DNA of 64,000 bases. Origin: Bog-756 sp963738545. Lineage in GTDB: Bacteria; Actinomycetota; Acidimicrobiia; Acidimicrobiales; RAAP-2. Each line of letters starts with the position of its first letter. Within the stretch, counting starts at the first letter, position 1. Positions 34,448-42,263 of the stretch are shown here, piece by piece. The stretch covers positions 124,001 to 188,000 of the forward strand of contig CAVTXA010000009.1 of the NCBI GenBank assembly GCA_963738545.1, given 5' to 3'. The notes under the pieces are model-generated. The model was not told the origin of the DNA. It worked only from the letters and a program-made list of their open reading frames with translations, and made no database searches. The position numbers and the translations under genes were made by a program.

Positions 34448-34763
34448 GTCAACCTCCTGGTCTCGACCCTCGCCACCCGCGTCGTCCACCGGGGCCCCTG
34501 TGCCCGGCCGGCCGCCGTCCTGGCGTGGGTCGATAATAGCGTTCCGTGTGAGGAAGTGCCTTTGGTGGGACTATCGATAGTCAGGTTGTAGATTGAGCAG
34601 ATGACGGTTATCGTCCCGGTTCGGCCCGACCGCCCGTGTGTCCCCGGCGGCCGGGGCGAGCACACGGAACAGGCCAGTTCGGCCAAACTGGGGCGACAGC
34701 GGAGACCAGGTCGTATCGGTCGTCCTACCGCCGTCCGGCCATCGATCAGAGGAGAGTCCCACC
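34448..34763. other. 316-base divergent intergenic region with a perfect 14-bp palindrome
   Basis: No gene is seen. GACTATCGATAGTC (34569-34582) is a perfect palindrome. TAGATT (34589-34594) is a plausible -10 for the thiolase, 6 bases after it. On the minus strand TATTAT (34538-34533) is a strong -10 toward the aldehyde dehydrogenase. The palindrome lies between the two, so one regulator could control both directions. The bound factor is not identified. Confidence 0.55.
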
Positions 34764-35942
34764 ATGCCTGAAGCAGTGATCGTCTCGACGGCGCGCACCC
34801 CGATCGCCACGGCGTTCAAGGGCACACTGATCGACGTGGATCCCTTCGAGCTGGCCACCCACGTGGTGGCCGAGTCCGTGCAGCGGGCCGGCATCGATCC
34901 GTTGCTGATCGACGACGTGGTGATGGGGGAGAGCCTGTACGGCGGCGGCGACATCGCCCGCTATTCGGCCATCGAGGCCGGCCTGGTCCACGTTCCCGGC
35001 GTGGCCCACAACCGGCACTGTGCCTCGTCGCTGGCCGCCGTTCAGAGCGCGGCGGCGTCCATCCGGGCGGGGATGGACCGCGCCGTGATCGCCGGTGGGG
35101 CCTACTCCCAGTCCACCTCGCCCCGGTCCACCCGTCGGGTGCCGGGAACCGACGACTGGGCCGACTGGATGTCGCCCAGCCACCGTGACACGCCCGACGC
35201 CCCCAACATGGACATGTCCATCACCGTGGGCTGGAACGCCGCGGTCAGCGCCGGGGTCACCCGTGAGGAGATGGACGCCTGGGCCCTCCGCTCACACCAG
35301 CGTGCCGTGACGGCCATCGACGCCGGAAGCTTTACCGAGGAGATCGCCCCCCTCGAGGTCAACCGCCGGGACGGCACGACGATCTCCTTCGCCGTCGACG
35401 AGCATCCGAGGCGCGAGACGAGCATGGAGAAGTTGGGCTCGCTCAAGCCCCTGCACCCCGAGATCGAAGGGTTCAGCATCACCGCCGGCAACGCCGCCGG
35501 CGTCAACGACGGAGCCGCCGCCATGGTCATGGTCGAGGGGAGCCTGGCCGAGGAGCTCGGTCTCGCTCCGCTGGCTACCGTGAAGGCCTGGGCCTCCGCC
35601 GGCGTGCCACCCCACGACACCGGTCTGGCCCCGACCATCGCCATCCCCAAGGCCCTCCAACGCGCCGGCCTCGGCGTGGACGATGTCGACCTGTGGGAGA
35701 TCAACGAGGCCTTCGCCTCCATGTGCGTGGCCACCACGCGCATCCTCGGGATCGATGAGGCCATTGTCAACGTGCTCGGCAGCGGGTGCAGCCTCGGCCA
35801 CCCCATCGCCATGACCGGAGCGCGCATGGTCATCTCCTTGACCCACGAACTCCGACGTCGGGGCGGTGGGACCGGCGTGGCCGCCATGTGCGCCGGCGGC
35901 GGCATGTCGACGGCCGTGGTGCTGGAGGTGCCAGCCCCCTGA
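34764..35942 (+). CDS. Acetyl-CoA C-acyltransferase (thiolase)
   Basis: 392 residues from ATG 34764, behind GAGGAGAG. It is a complete thiolase with all three catalytic landmarks: the nucleophile Cys86 in NRHCASSL, His346 in SLGHPIAMTG, and Cys376 in MCAGGGMSTAVV. It starts PEAVIVSTARTPIATAFKG in the normal way. It cleaves 3-ketoacyl-CoA to acetyl-CoA and a shortened acyl-CoA, or acts on acetoacetyl-CoA. Unlike the fusion at 23679 it is a classical enzyme. Together with the dehydrogenase at 31462 and hydratase at 50076 it completes a beta-oxidation set. It converges with an aldehyde dehydrogenase across a hairpin. Confidence 0.93.
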   Translation: MPEAVIVSTARTPIATAFKGTLIDVDPFELATHVVAESVQRAGIDPLLIDDVVMGESLYGGGDIARYSAIEAGLVHVPGVAHNRHCASSLAAVQSAAASIRAGMDRAVIAGGAYSQSTSPRSTRRVPGTDDWADWMSPSHRDTPDAPNMDMSITVGWNAAVSAGVTREEMDAWALRSHQRAVTAIDAGSFTEEIAPLEVNRRDGTTISFAVDEHPRRETSMEKLGSLKPLHPEIEGFSITAGNAAGVNDGAAAMVMVEGSLAEELGLAPLATVKAWASAGVPPHDTGLAPTIAIPKALQRAGLGVDDVDLWEINEAFASMCVATTRILGIDEAIVNVLGSGCSLGHPIAMTGARMVISLTHELRRRGGGTGVAAMCAGGGMSTAVVLEVPAP

Positions 35943-35946
35943 CCGG

Positions 35947-35963
35947 CAGCCGGCCGGCGGCTG
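35947..35963. terminator. Hairpin between convergent thiolase and aldehyde dehydrogenase
   Basis: CAGCCG-GCCGG-CGGCTG is a perfect 6-bp stem in the 24 bases between two convergent stops. It may act in both directions; there is no T tract. Confidence 0.4.
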
Positions 35964-35966
35964 TCC

Positions 35967-37427
35967 TCAGGCGGCGGACGGCGGTGGGGCCACGGAGATG
36001 GACTTGACCTCGAGGTAGCCGTCGAGGCCCTCGTGTCCGAGCTCGCGCCCGATGCCGCTGGCCTTCATCCCGCCAAAGGGAGCGGCGGGATCCATGCTGT
36101 AGGGCTGGTTGACGCCGAACGAGCCGGTGCGGACCTTCCGGGCCACGTCGAGCCCTCGGGCGTCGTCGGCCGTCCACACCGACCCCGACAGGCCATAATC
36201 CGAGTCGTTGGCGATGCGCACGGCGTCGTCGGTGTCTCCGTAGGGGATGACCGAGAGGACCGGACCGAAGATCTCCTCTCGGGCGATGCGCATCCCGTTG
36301 TCGACCTCGGCGAACAGGGTCGGCTGCACATACCAGCCCCGGTCCAGACCCGTTGGCCGTCCGGCCCCTCCGACGACCAGGCGGGCACCCTCCTTCTCGC
36401 CGTCGTCGATGAAGCCCCGCACCCGCTCTTGCTGGCGTCGGCTGACCAGAGGGCCGATCTCGGTGGCCCGGTCGGACGGATCACCCACGGGCAGCTCCCG
36501 CACCATGGAGGCCAGTGCGTCGAGGTACTCGTCGTGCCGTGATGCCGGTACCAGCACCCTGGTCTGGGCCACGCACGCCTGGCCGCTGTTCATCAGACCG
36601 GCCACCCGTACCCCCTGGGCGACCTCGGCAGGGTCGGCGTCGTCGAGCACGATGGCGGCCGACTTGCCGCCCAGTTCCAGGCTTACCCGGGTGAGTGAGG
36701 CACCACAGGTGGCGGCCACCTGGCGGCCCGCCGACGTCGACCCGGTGAACGCCACCTTGTCCACGCCGGGGTGCCCGACCAGGAGCTCACCGACCTCGCG
36801 ACCGCCGGGGAGGACGCTGACCAGGCCGGCGGGCAGGTCCAGCTCGTCGACCAGCTCGGCCAGGAGCAGGGCGTCCAGCGGGGTCTCGGGAGCGGGTTTG
36901 ATGATGATGGGGCATCCGGCGATGAGGGCGGGGCCGAGCTTCCCGGCGATGAGGAACTGGGGCATGTTCCACGGGACGATGGCCACCACCACACCGACGG
37001 GGACCTTCTGGAGGATGAGGTCCTCCCCGTAGGCTCCGGGCCGGGTGCCCTCCCAGGCATAGGACTCGGCGATGTCGGCGAAGGTGTTCAAGAGCATCAT
37101 GGGCAAGGTGGCCTGGGCGAACCTCGAGAACGAGGTGGGGGCGCCCATCTCGTTGGTGATGAGGGTGGCCATCTCCTTGCGCCGACCGGCATAGCGCTCG
37201 GCCAGCTGTCGCACGGCGGCGATCCGCTCCGACGGGTCGAGGCGTGGCCAAGGACCCTCATCGAAGGCCGACCGGGCGGCGGTGACCGCTCGGTCCACGT
37301 CCTCGGGGCCGGCCACCGGCACCGTGGCGATGACGGCTTCGGTGTGGGGGGAGACGACGTCGATGGTCTGGGTGGAGGTCGACGACGACCAGGCTCCACC
37401 CACGTACAGCTGTCCCGGCAATGCCAT
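35967..37427 (-). CDS. Aldehyde dehydrogenase, third copy
   Basis: 486 residues from ATG 37427, behind AAGGAGGG on the minus strand. A longer frame extends upstream but has no family similarity. Landmarks: IVPWNMPQFLIAGKLGPAL, GSTSAGRQVAATCG, LELGGKSAAIVLDDADPAE, the catalytic cysteine in GQACVAQTRVL, and EEIFGPVLSVIPYGDTDDAV. It resembles 32975 in general design but not enough to be a recent duplicate. It diverges from the luciferase-like gene at 37537 across a region with an inverted repeat and a long shared element. Confidence 0.93.
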   Translation of the reverse strand: MALPGQLYVGGAWSSSTSTQTIDVVSPHTEAVIATVPVAGPEDVDRAVTAARSAFDEGPWPRLDPSERIAAVRQLAERYAGRRKEMATLITNEMGAPTSFSRFAQATLPMMLLNTFADIAESYAWEGTRPGAYGEDLILQKVPVGVVVAIVPWNMPQFLIAGKLGPALIAGCPIIIKPAPETPLDALLLAELVDELDLPAGLVSVLPGGREVGELLVGHPGVDKVAFTGSTSAGRQVAATCGASLTRVSLELGGKSAAIVLDDADPAEVAQGVRVAGLMNSGQACVAQTRVLVPASRHDEYLDALASMVRELPVGDPSDRATEIGPLVSRRQQERVRGFIDDGEKEGARLVVGGAGRPTGLDRGWYVQPTLFAEVDNGMRIAREEIFGPVLSVIPYGDTDDAVRIANDSDYGLSGSVWTADDARGLDVARKVRTGSFGVNQPYSMDPAAPFGGMKASGIGRELGHEGLDGYLEVKSISVAPPPSAA

Positions 37428-37442
37428 CGGCCCTCCTTCATC

Positions 37443-37501
37443 GGTAAAGTAGTTACCCTCAGGTAGAACTAGCATGGCACGAAAAAAAGAAGTAAGTTCT
37501 C
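37443..37501. promoter_or_regulatory. Divergent control region with the 35-bp shared element, copy 1
   Basis: GGTAA-AGTAG-TTACC (37443-37457) is an inverted repeat near the aldehyde dehydrogenase start. The block 37467-37501 contains AGCATGGCAC, a run of seven A, and AGAAG-TAA-GTTCT (37488-37500). It matches 55302-55336 at 29 of 35 bases. The luciferase-like gene starts 36 bases to the right and the aldehyde dehydrogenase 40 bases to the left. Confidence 0.55.
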
Positions 37502-37536
37502 TTTTCGCCAGTTCCAGCCAGGGAGGACCGACAGGC

Positions 37537-38490
37537 ATGCGCATCGGCTTGATGATCGGCCCCGAGCGCGGCCGGTACCGGACCAAGGTGGAGCGACTCC
37601 TCGCCGATGCCCGCTGGGCCGAGGAGGCGGGCCTGGCCACCGTCTGGATTCCGCAGATCCCCGATGAGTTCGACGCCCTGACCGCAGCCACGCTTGTGGG
37701 TGCCGAGACGTCCCGCCTCGAGATCGGCACGGCGGTGGTGCCGGTCCAGCCCCGCCACCCCATCGCCCTGGCCCAGCACATCCTCTCCGTGCAGGCCGTC
37801 TGTGAGGGACGTCTGGCCATCGGCCTCGGCGTCTCCCACCACTGGATCATCGACGAGATGCTCGGTCTTCCCTACGAGCACCCCGTGGCCACCATGCGCG
37901 CCTACCTCGACGTGCTCGATCAGGCCCTGGCCGGCCCGGGCCCCGTCGATGTGGAGAACGACCTCTTCTCGGTGCACAACCCCCTCGACATCACCGACGT
38001 CGCCCCCACGGCGGTCCTCCTGGCCGCACTCGGGCCGCGCATGCTGCAGCTGTGCGGTGAGCGCGCCGATGGGACCATCTTGTGGATGGCCGACGAACGC
38101 GCCATCGGCACCTATGTCGTGCCCAACCTCACCCGAGCCGCCGAGGACGCCGGCCGTCCCGCCCCGCGGGTGGTGGCCGGGATCCCGGTGTGCCTGTGCG
38201 GCGACGACGAGATCGACGCCGCGGTGGTGCGGACCAATCGGCTCCTGTCCGAGGCCGAAGTATCGCCCAACTACCAGCGGCTGCTGGAGCAGGGTGACGC
38301 CCGGAGCGTCGGTGACATCCTGGTGGCCGGGAGCGAGGCGACCATCCGCCAGCGCCTGGCTGCCTTCGCCGACGCCGGCGTGACCGATCTTTCGGTGCGC
38401 GTGGTGCCGATCGGGGAAGGTCGTGACGAGCTCATCGCCTCGTCCAAGCGCACCCGCGGGCTGTTGGCGGCGCTGGCCGACGCCTTCTGA
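37537..38490 (+). CDS. Luciferase-like oxidoreductase (F420-dependent type)
   Basis: 317 residues from ATG 37537, with GGGAGG 10 bases upstream. A longer frame from 37474 runs through the control element and is unlikely. It begins MRIGLMIGPERGRYRTKVERLL, has GLATVWIPQIPDEFDALTAA, the strand IGTAVVPVQPRHPIALAQ near residue 70, and GRLAIGLGVSHHW near 98-110. This is the F420-dependent luciferase-like group typical of actinobacteria. F420 biosynthesis genes are not in the window. It could reduce a ketone or an enone. It converges with the dehydrogenase gene at 38525. Confidence 0.88.
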   Translation: MRIGLMIGPERGRYRTKVERLLADARWAEEAGLATVWIPQIPDEFDALTAATLVGAETSRLEIGTAVVPVQPRHPIALAQHILSVQAVCEGRLAIGLGVSHHWIIDEMLGLPYEHPVATMRAYLDVLDQALAGPGPVDVENDLFSVHNPLDITDVAPTAVLLAALGPRMLQLCGERADGTILWMADERAIGTYVVPNLTRAAEDAGRPAPRVVAGIPVCLCGDDEIDAAVVRTNRLLSEAEVSPNYQRLLEQGDARSVGDILVAGSEATIRQRLAAFADAGVTDLSVRVVPIGEGRDELIASSKRTRGLLAALADAF

Positions 38491-38524
38491 TCCCACAGGT
38501 CGGACCGACGCACCGGGCGGGTGG

Positions 38525-39490
38525 TCACAGCGGGGGTAGGGACGGGAGCTGGCGGGTGGCCAGCAGTGACCGGCCCAACTCCCGGGTCAAGGCCCGTTCG
38601 GTGCCGAACAGCTGGTCGAGTACGAGGACGCGGCGCACATAGTGGTGGAAGTCGTGCTCAGTGGTGAAGCCGATGCCGGCCAGCACCTGCTGGCAGTGAC
38701 GGGTAGCGGTCCGGGCACTCCGGCCGGCCAGGGCCTTGGCCCAGGCCGCCGAAGCTGGCGATCCTTCGTCCCAGGCCGAGTCCAACGCCGCCGCGGCGGC
38801 CTCTGTGCCCACCAGCGTGTCGGCCAGCCGGTGTCGGACGGCCTGGAAAGAGGCGATGGGCCGGTCGAACTGGACCCGATCCAGAGCGTGTCCCCGGGCG
38901 AGCTCCAGCATGGCCTTCGATGCGCCTACGAGCTCGTGGGCCAGGGCCAGTTGCGCCACGGCCACCGCGCTGGACCACCTGTCGGGCTCGAGGCGACGTG
39001 CCGACGTGACCGGGATGGCGTCGCCGGTCACCTCGACGAGGCCGAGTACCGGGTCGACACCGTGCACCGCCCGAAGACTCAGATGGGTCGTCGCCACCTC
39101 CACGACCAGCGCGTGGTCACCGGACTCGGCCACCACCCAGACGGCCGTGGTGTCGGCGAGTGACGCCGCCCCCACCCCTCGGACGACCAGAACCCCTGCG
39201 GCGACACGGCCGGGTGGCCCCCAGCCGCCGAGCACGGGCAGCACGGCTCCCGTCGACGGGTCGGTCGGCAACCCGAGGGCCGAACCGACCACGGCATGGA
39301 TCGCCGATGCGGCGGTGTTGGCCAAGCCCAACTGCTCGAAGAGCGATGACACGGCCAGGCGCGGGTCGACCGACAGGGCCTCGGGCCAGCCGAGGTCCTC
39401 GAGGGCGGCGTCGAGAGCCGCTCCGCCGGCAGAGCCGCAGGCGCGGCGGAGGGTGTCGATGAACAGGCCCCGTTCGTCCCCGTCCATCAC
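38525..39490 (-). CDS. Acyl-CoA dehydrogenase, short subunit of a heteromeric pair
   Basis: 321 residues from GTG 39490 (GTGA overlap with the upstream stop); ATG 39487 is equally possible. It is shorter than classical enzymes, with reduced central domain (VAVAQLALAHELVGASKAMLELA, then HALDRVQFDRPIASFQAVRHRLADTLV) and the tail GIGFTTEHDFHHYVRR. The catalytic Glu of the classical C-terminal position is absent. Such short members form alpha2-beta2 complexes with the gene next to them, here 39487, and act on bulky CoA esters such as steroid side chains. It is the last gene of the minus-strand operon. Confidence 0.88.
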   Translation of the reverse strand: MMDGDERGLFIDTLRRACGSAGGAALDAALEDLGWPEALSVDPRLAVSSLFEQLGLANTAASAIHAVVGSALGLPTDPSTGAVLPVLGGWGPPGRVAAGVLVVRGVGAASLADTTAVWVVAESGDHALVVEVATTHLSLRAVHGVDPVLGLVEVTGDAIPVTSARRLEPDRWSSAVAVAQLALAHELVGASKAMLELARGHALDRVQFDRPIASFQAVRHRLADTLVGTEAAAAALDSAWDEGSPASAAWAKALAGRSARTATRHCQQVLAGIGFTTEHDFHHYVRRVLVLDQLFGTERALTRELGRSLLATRQLPSLPPL

Positions 39491-40617
39491 CGGTCAGCCC
39501 CGAGGTCGAGAAGGCGCCGGGCGATGATGTTCCGCTGGATCTCCGCCGTCCCGCCGTAGATGGTGGCCGCCCTGGAGTAGAGGTACTCCCTTCGCCACCG
39601 GTCACTGGTGCGGTCGTCACCACTGGCCACGTCGGATCCCAGCCCGTCGGCCACGAGGTCGAACACCGCCTGTTCGGCTGTGGCCACCAGCACCTTGTCG
39701 ATAGAGGTCTCCGGCCCGAGGTGCTCACCCGAGGCCAGGCGGTGCTGCGTTGCCCGCGACCGGGCCCGCAGCGCGTAGAGCAGCTGGGCCACCTCGCCCA
39801 CCGCAGTGGGGTCGAGCCTGTCCGGCGGCACGGTGTCGAGCAGCACCTGCAACCGTCGGTGGAGGTAGGCGGCACGGTGCCAGAGGGCGGTGCTGCGCTC
39901 GAAGGGGAGCAGGTCCATGGCCACCGCCCAGCCCTGGCCCTCGCCGCCCAATGTGCGGCCGAGGGGCACGGCCACATCGTCGAAGAAGACCTCCGAGAAC
40001 TCGGGCGCCCCGTGCATGGTCTCGATGGGTCGCACCTCGATGCCCGGGCTGTCCATATCGACGAACAGGGCCGTGATCCCCCGGTGCGCCGATTCGGGGG
40101 TACCGGTGCGGGTGAGGAGCACGCAGCGCTGGGCGTACTGGGCCAGGCTGGTCCAGACCTTCTGCCCCCTGACCCGCCACACGTCGCCGTCGTGGGTGGC
40201 CCGGCAGGAGAGGGCGGCCAGGTTGCTGCCTGTGCCCGGCTCGGAGAAGCCCTGACACCACGTCTCGTCCCCACGCAGGAGCCGGGGGACCATGTCGGCG
40301 GCGAGGGACGGCTCGGCGTAGTCGATCATCGTCGGCGCCAGCACCTCGGTCATCGAGTAGATGCCCGGTTCCACCAGGTCCCGCGAGGTCAGCGCCTCGC
40401 CCAGATAGGCCCGGAGCAGCGTGGTCCCTCCGAGCCCGCCGACTCGTTCGGGCCATCCCCACCGCATCCAGCCGGCATCGAAGGTGAGACGCTTGACCCG
40501 GGACAGGTGGCCCATCTGGCCGTCGAGCGTGTCGTCCTCGCCCGGACGCGGTCGGAGTTCTGCTTCGTGCTCGGTGAGCCAGTCGTCCAATGACGACCGG
40601 AACGCGGCGAGCTCCAT
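39487..40617 (-). CDS. Acyl-CoA dehydrogenase, long subunit of a heteromeric pair
   Basis: 376 residues from ATG 40617, joined to the upstream gene as TGATG. The FAD-binding middle domain is intact: WCQGFSEPGTGSNLAAL near residue 120, VRGQKVWTSLAQYAQRCVLL, and IEVRPIETMHGAPEFSEVFFDDVAVP. The C-terminal tail is TIYGGTAEIQRNIIARRLL, with Gly at the position of the classical catalytic Glu. In described actinobacterial heteromers only one of the two subunit types keeps FAD and the catalytic base. This one keeps the FAD-contact blocks. A longer frame to 40794 adds unrelated residues. Confidence 0.9.
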   Translation of the reverse strand: MELAAFRSSLDDWLTEHEAELRPRPGEDDTLDGQMGHLSRVKRLTFDAGWMRWGWPERVGGLGGTTLLRAYLGEALTSRDLVEPGIYSMTEVLAPTMIDYAEPSLAADMVPRLLRGDETWCQGFSEPGTGSNLAALSCRATHDGDVWRVRGQKVWTSLAQYAQRCVLLTRTGTPESAHRGITALFVDMDSPGIEVRPIETMHGAPEFSEVFFDDVAVPLGRTLGGEGQGWAVAMDLLPFERSTALWHRAAYLHRRLQVLLDTVPPDRLDPTAVGEVAQLLYALRARSRATQHRLASGEHLGPETSIDKVLVATAEQAVFDLVADGLGSDVASGDDRTSDRWRREYLYSRAATIYGGTAEIQRNIIARRLLDLGADR

Positions 40618-41048
40618 CAAGAGGCGGTGGGGGAGGGCCGGGTGGGGTCGTGGGCCCGTCCCGAGTCCTGGGCCCCGCTCTTGCGCAGGAACGTCATGGC
40701 CCGGGTCGCCAGTCTCCAGCCGTGCTCGGTGCGCCGGTAGGTGTCGGAGTAGTACCCGATGCGCATGGCATGGGTCTTCTGATCGACGAAGCACAGTGGC
40801 TGCTGGCCGGTACCTTCGTCGCCCTCAAGGTCGAAGACCGGCGGGCCCACCATGAACAGGCCCTTGGGGGCGGCCGCCACCAGGGTGGGGAAGTCGACCA
40901 GCGGGTACGTGTCCCCAAACGCGCTGTAGGTCCCGTCGGCGGTGAACACCTCCATCACCGCCTCGACATCGTCCCTCGTCATGCCGACGGCGTACCGGGC
41001 CAGCAGCTGCTGGAGTTCGATGACGTCGGCGATGGGCAGTTCGTTCAT
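40617..41048 (-). CDS. NTF2-like / SnoaL-like protein, second copy
   Basis: 143 residues from ATG 41048. The opening ADVIELQQLLARYAVGMTRDDVEAVMEVF is the helical start of the NTF2 cone fold, followed by TADGTYSAFGDTYPLVD and the closing HGWRLATRAMTFLRK. The fold hosts isomerases, dehydratases and scaffold proteins. I cannot assign catalytic residues with confidence. It sits between the reductase and the paired dehydrogenases, coupled on both sides (3-base gap upstream, 1-base overlap downstream), so it is probably an active part of that pathway step. Confidence 0.82.
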   Translation of the reverse strand: MNELPIADVIELQQLLARYAVGMTRDDVEAVMEVFTADGTYSAFGDTYPLVDFPTLVAAAPKGLFMVGPPVFDLEGDEGTGQQPLCFVDQKTHAMRIGYYSDTYRRTEHGWRLATRAMTFLRKSGAQDSGRAHDPTRPSPTAS

Positions 41049-41050
41049 CG

Positions 41051-42118
41051 TCACTCCTCGTAACCGTAGGCCACCCGCACCAGGGGACTGGTGGGCACGG
41101 CCTGACAAGTGAGCACCCATCCACCGGCGACCTCGTCGTCGGTGAGGGCATTGTTGACATGCATGGAGGCCGTCCCCTCCAGCAGCCTGGCCATACAGGT
41201 GGCGCAACTGCCGGCCTCGCAGGAGAACGGGGGCGACATGCCCAATTGACGGGCCGTCTGCAGGATGGTCGTACCGGGCCGGTAGTCGGTGGACTCCGTG
41301 CGCCCGTCGAGTTCGATGGTGACCTGGGAGGGCACCAGGTCCCCGTTGTCCTCGTCCACCTCGGGCACCCACCCGTCGGGCGTGAACCGCTCGATGTGGA
41401 TCCGGTCGGCATCGACGCCCCGGGCCAGCAGGGCTCCCTCCACGACGTCCATGAACGGACCCGGGCCACAGATGTAGAACTCGGGATCGTGACCGGCCTC
41501 GGTGAAGCGCCGAACGGCCTCTGCGTCGATGAGTCCCTGGTCGACGTCGAGGTGGTGGAGGACAGTGAGTCGATCCTCGTGGCGGTCCCCGAGGGCATCG
41601 ATCTCGGTCCGGAAGATGATGGATTCCTCATCGCGGTTGGCGTAGAGGAGGCGTACCCGACGAGACGTCGTGGCCAGGGCCGTCTTGAGCAGAGAAAGCA
41701 CCGGCGTGATCCCGCTCCCCGCACTGAGGGCGACGACGTCGCCCCCTCCGTCACCGAGTCGGAACACCCCGGCCGGTCGGGTCACCTCAATGACGTCGCC
41801 GGGGCTGAGGTGGTCGTTCAACCAGTTGGACACAACGCCGTCCGGCGTGCGCTTCACCGTCACCTTCAGTTCGGGATCCACCGCCGGAGAGGAGGACATC
41901 GAGTAGCAGCGGAGATGGGACTCTCCGTCGACCTTGACCCTGAAGGTGCAGAACTGGCCCGATTCGTAGGCGAACGCGGTGCGCAGGTCGGGGGGCACGT
42001 CGAGCACGAACGAACTCGCTTCCGCCGTCTCCCGCACGACATCGGCCACCCGGAGGCGATGGAACCCATGATCGGCCGGCACACCCGGGGCATCCGTCCT
42101 GGGTTCCGAGAGTGCCAT
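41051..42118 (-). CDS. Three-cofactor oxidoreductase (FAD, NAD, plant-type 2Fe-2S), KshB-like
   Basis: 355 residues from ATG 42118. An FNR-type FAD domain (RCYSMSS, residues 70-76) is followed by the NAD domain (GSGITP, 134-139, and YICGPGPFMD) and a C-terminal plant-type ferredoxin domain with Cys300, Cys305, Cys308 and Cys338. This order matches phenylacetate-type and 3-ketosteroid 9-alpha-hydroxylase reductases, which feed Rieske oxygenases. The Rieske gene at 46189, transcribed away from it, is the natural partner; supply to the P450s is also possible. The message is probably leaderless: TATCAT (42132-42127) lies 8 bases before the ATG on the minus strand, and an operator overlaps it. Confidence 0.92.
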   Translation of the reverse strand: MALSEPRTDAPGVPADHGFHRLRVADVVRETAEASSFVLDVPPDLRTAFAYESGQFCTFRVKVDGESHLRCYSMSSSPAVDPELKVTVKRTPDGVVSNWLNDHLSPGDVIEVTRPAGVFRLGDGGGDVVALSAGSGITPVLSLLKTALATTSRRVRLLYANRDEESIIFRTEIDALGDRHEDRLTVLHHLDVDQGLIDAEAVRRFTEAGHDPEFYICGPGPFMDVVEGALLARGVDADRIHIERFTPDGWVPEVDEDNGDLVPSQVTIELDGRTESTDYRPGTTILQTARQLGMSPPFSCEAGSCATCMARLLEGTASMHVNNALTDDEVAGGWVLTCQAVPTSPLVRVAYGYEE

Positions 42119-42119
42119 G

Positions 42120-42150
42120 TTGACAAATGATAACGAAGTTCTCCTAGACT
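42120..42150 (+). promoter_or_regulatory. Overlapping divergent promoters with an operator in the spacer
   Basis: Plus strand: TTGACA (42120-42125) and TAGACT (42145-42150), spacer 19, toward the ligase at 42264. Minus strand: TATCAT (42132-42127), 8 bases before the reductase start. ATAAC-GAA-GTTCT (42130-42142) lies over both, so one regulator could close both directions. Confidence 0.6.
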
Positions 42151-42263
42151 GGCAACGCAGCTTGGAGCTCGAGAAACCGGTGCGGACGGGCTTCGAACCG
42201 TGACCCGGATCGGGGCGCAGACCGGGGCAGACCAGGGCACAGGGACCAGAGCAAGGAGATCGA

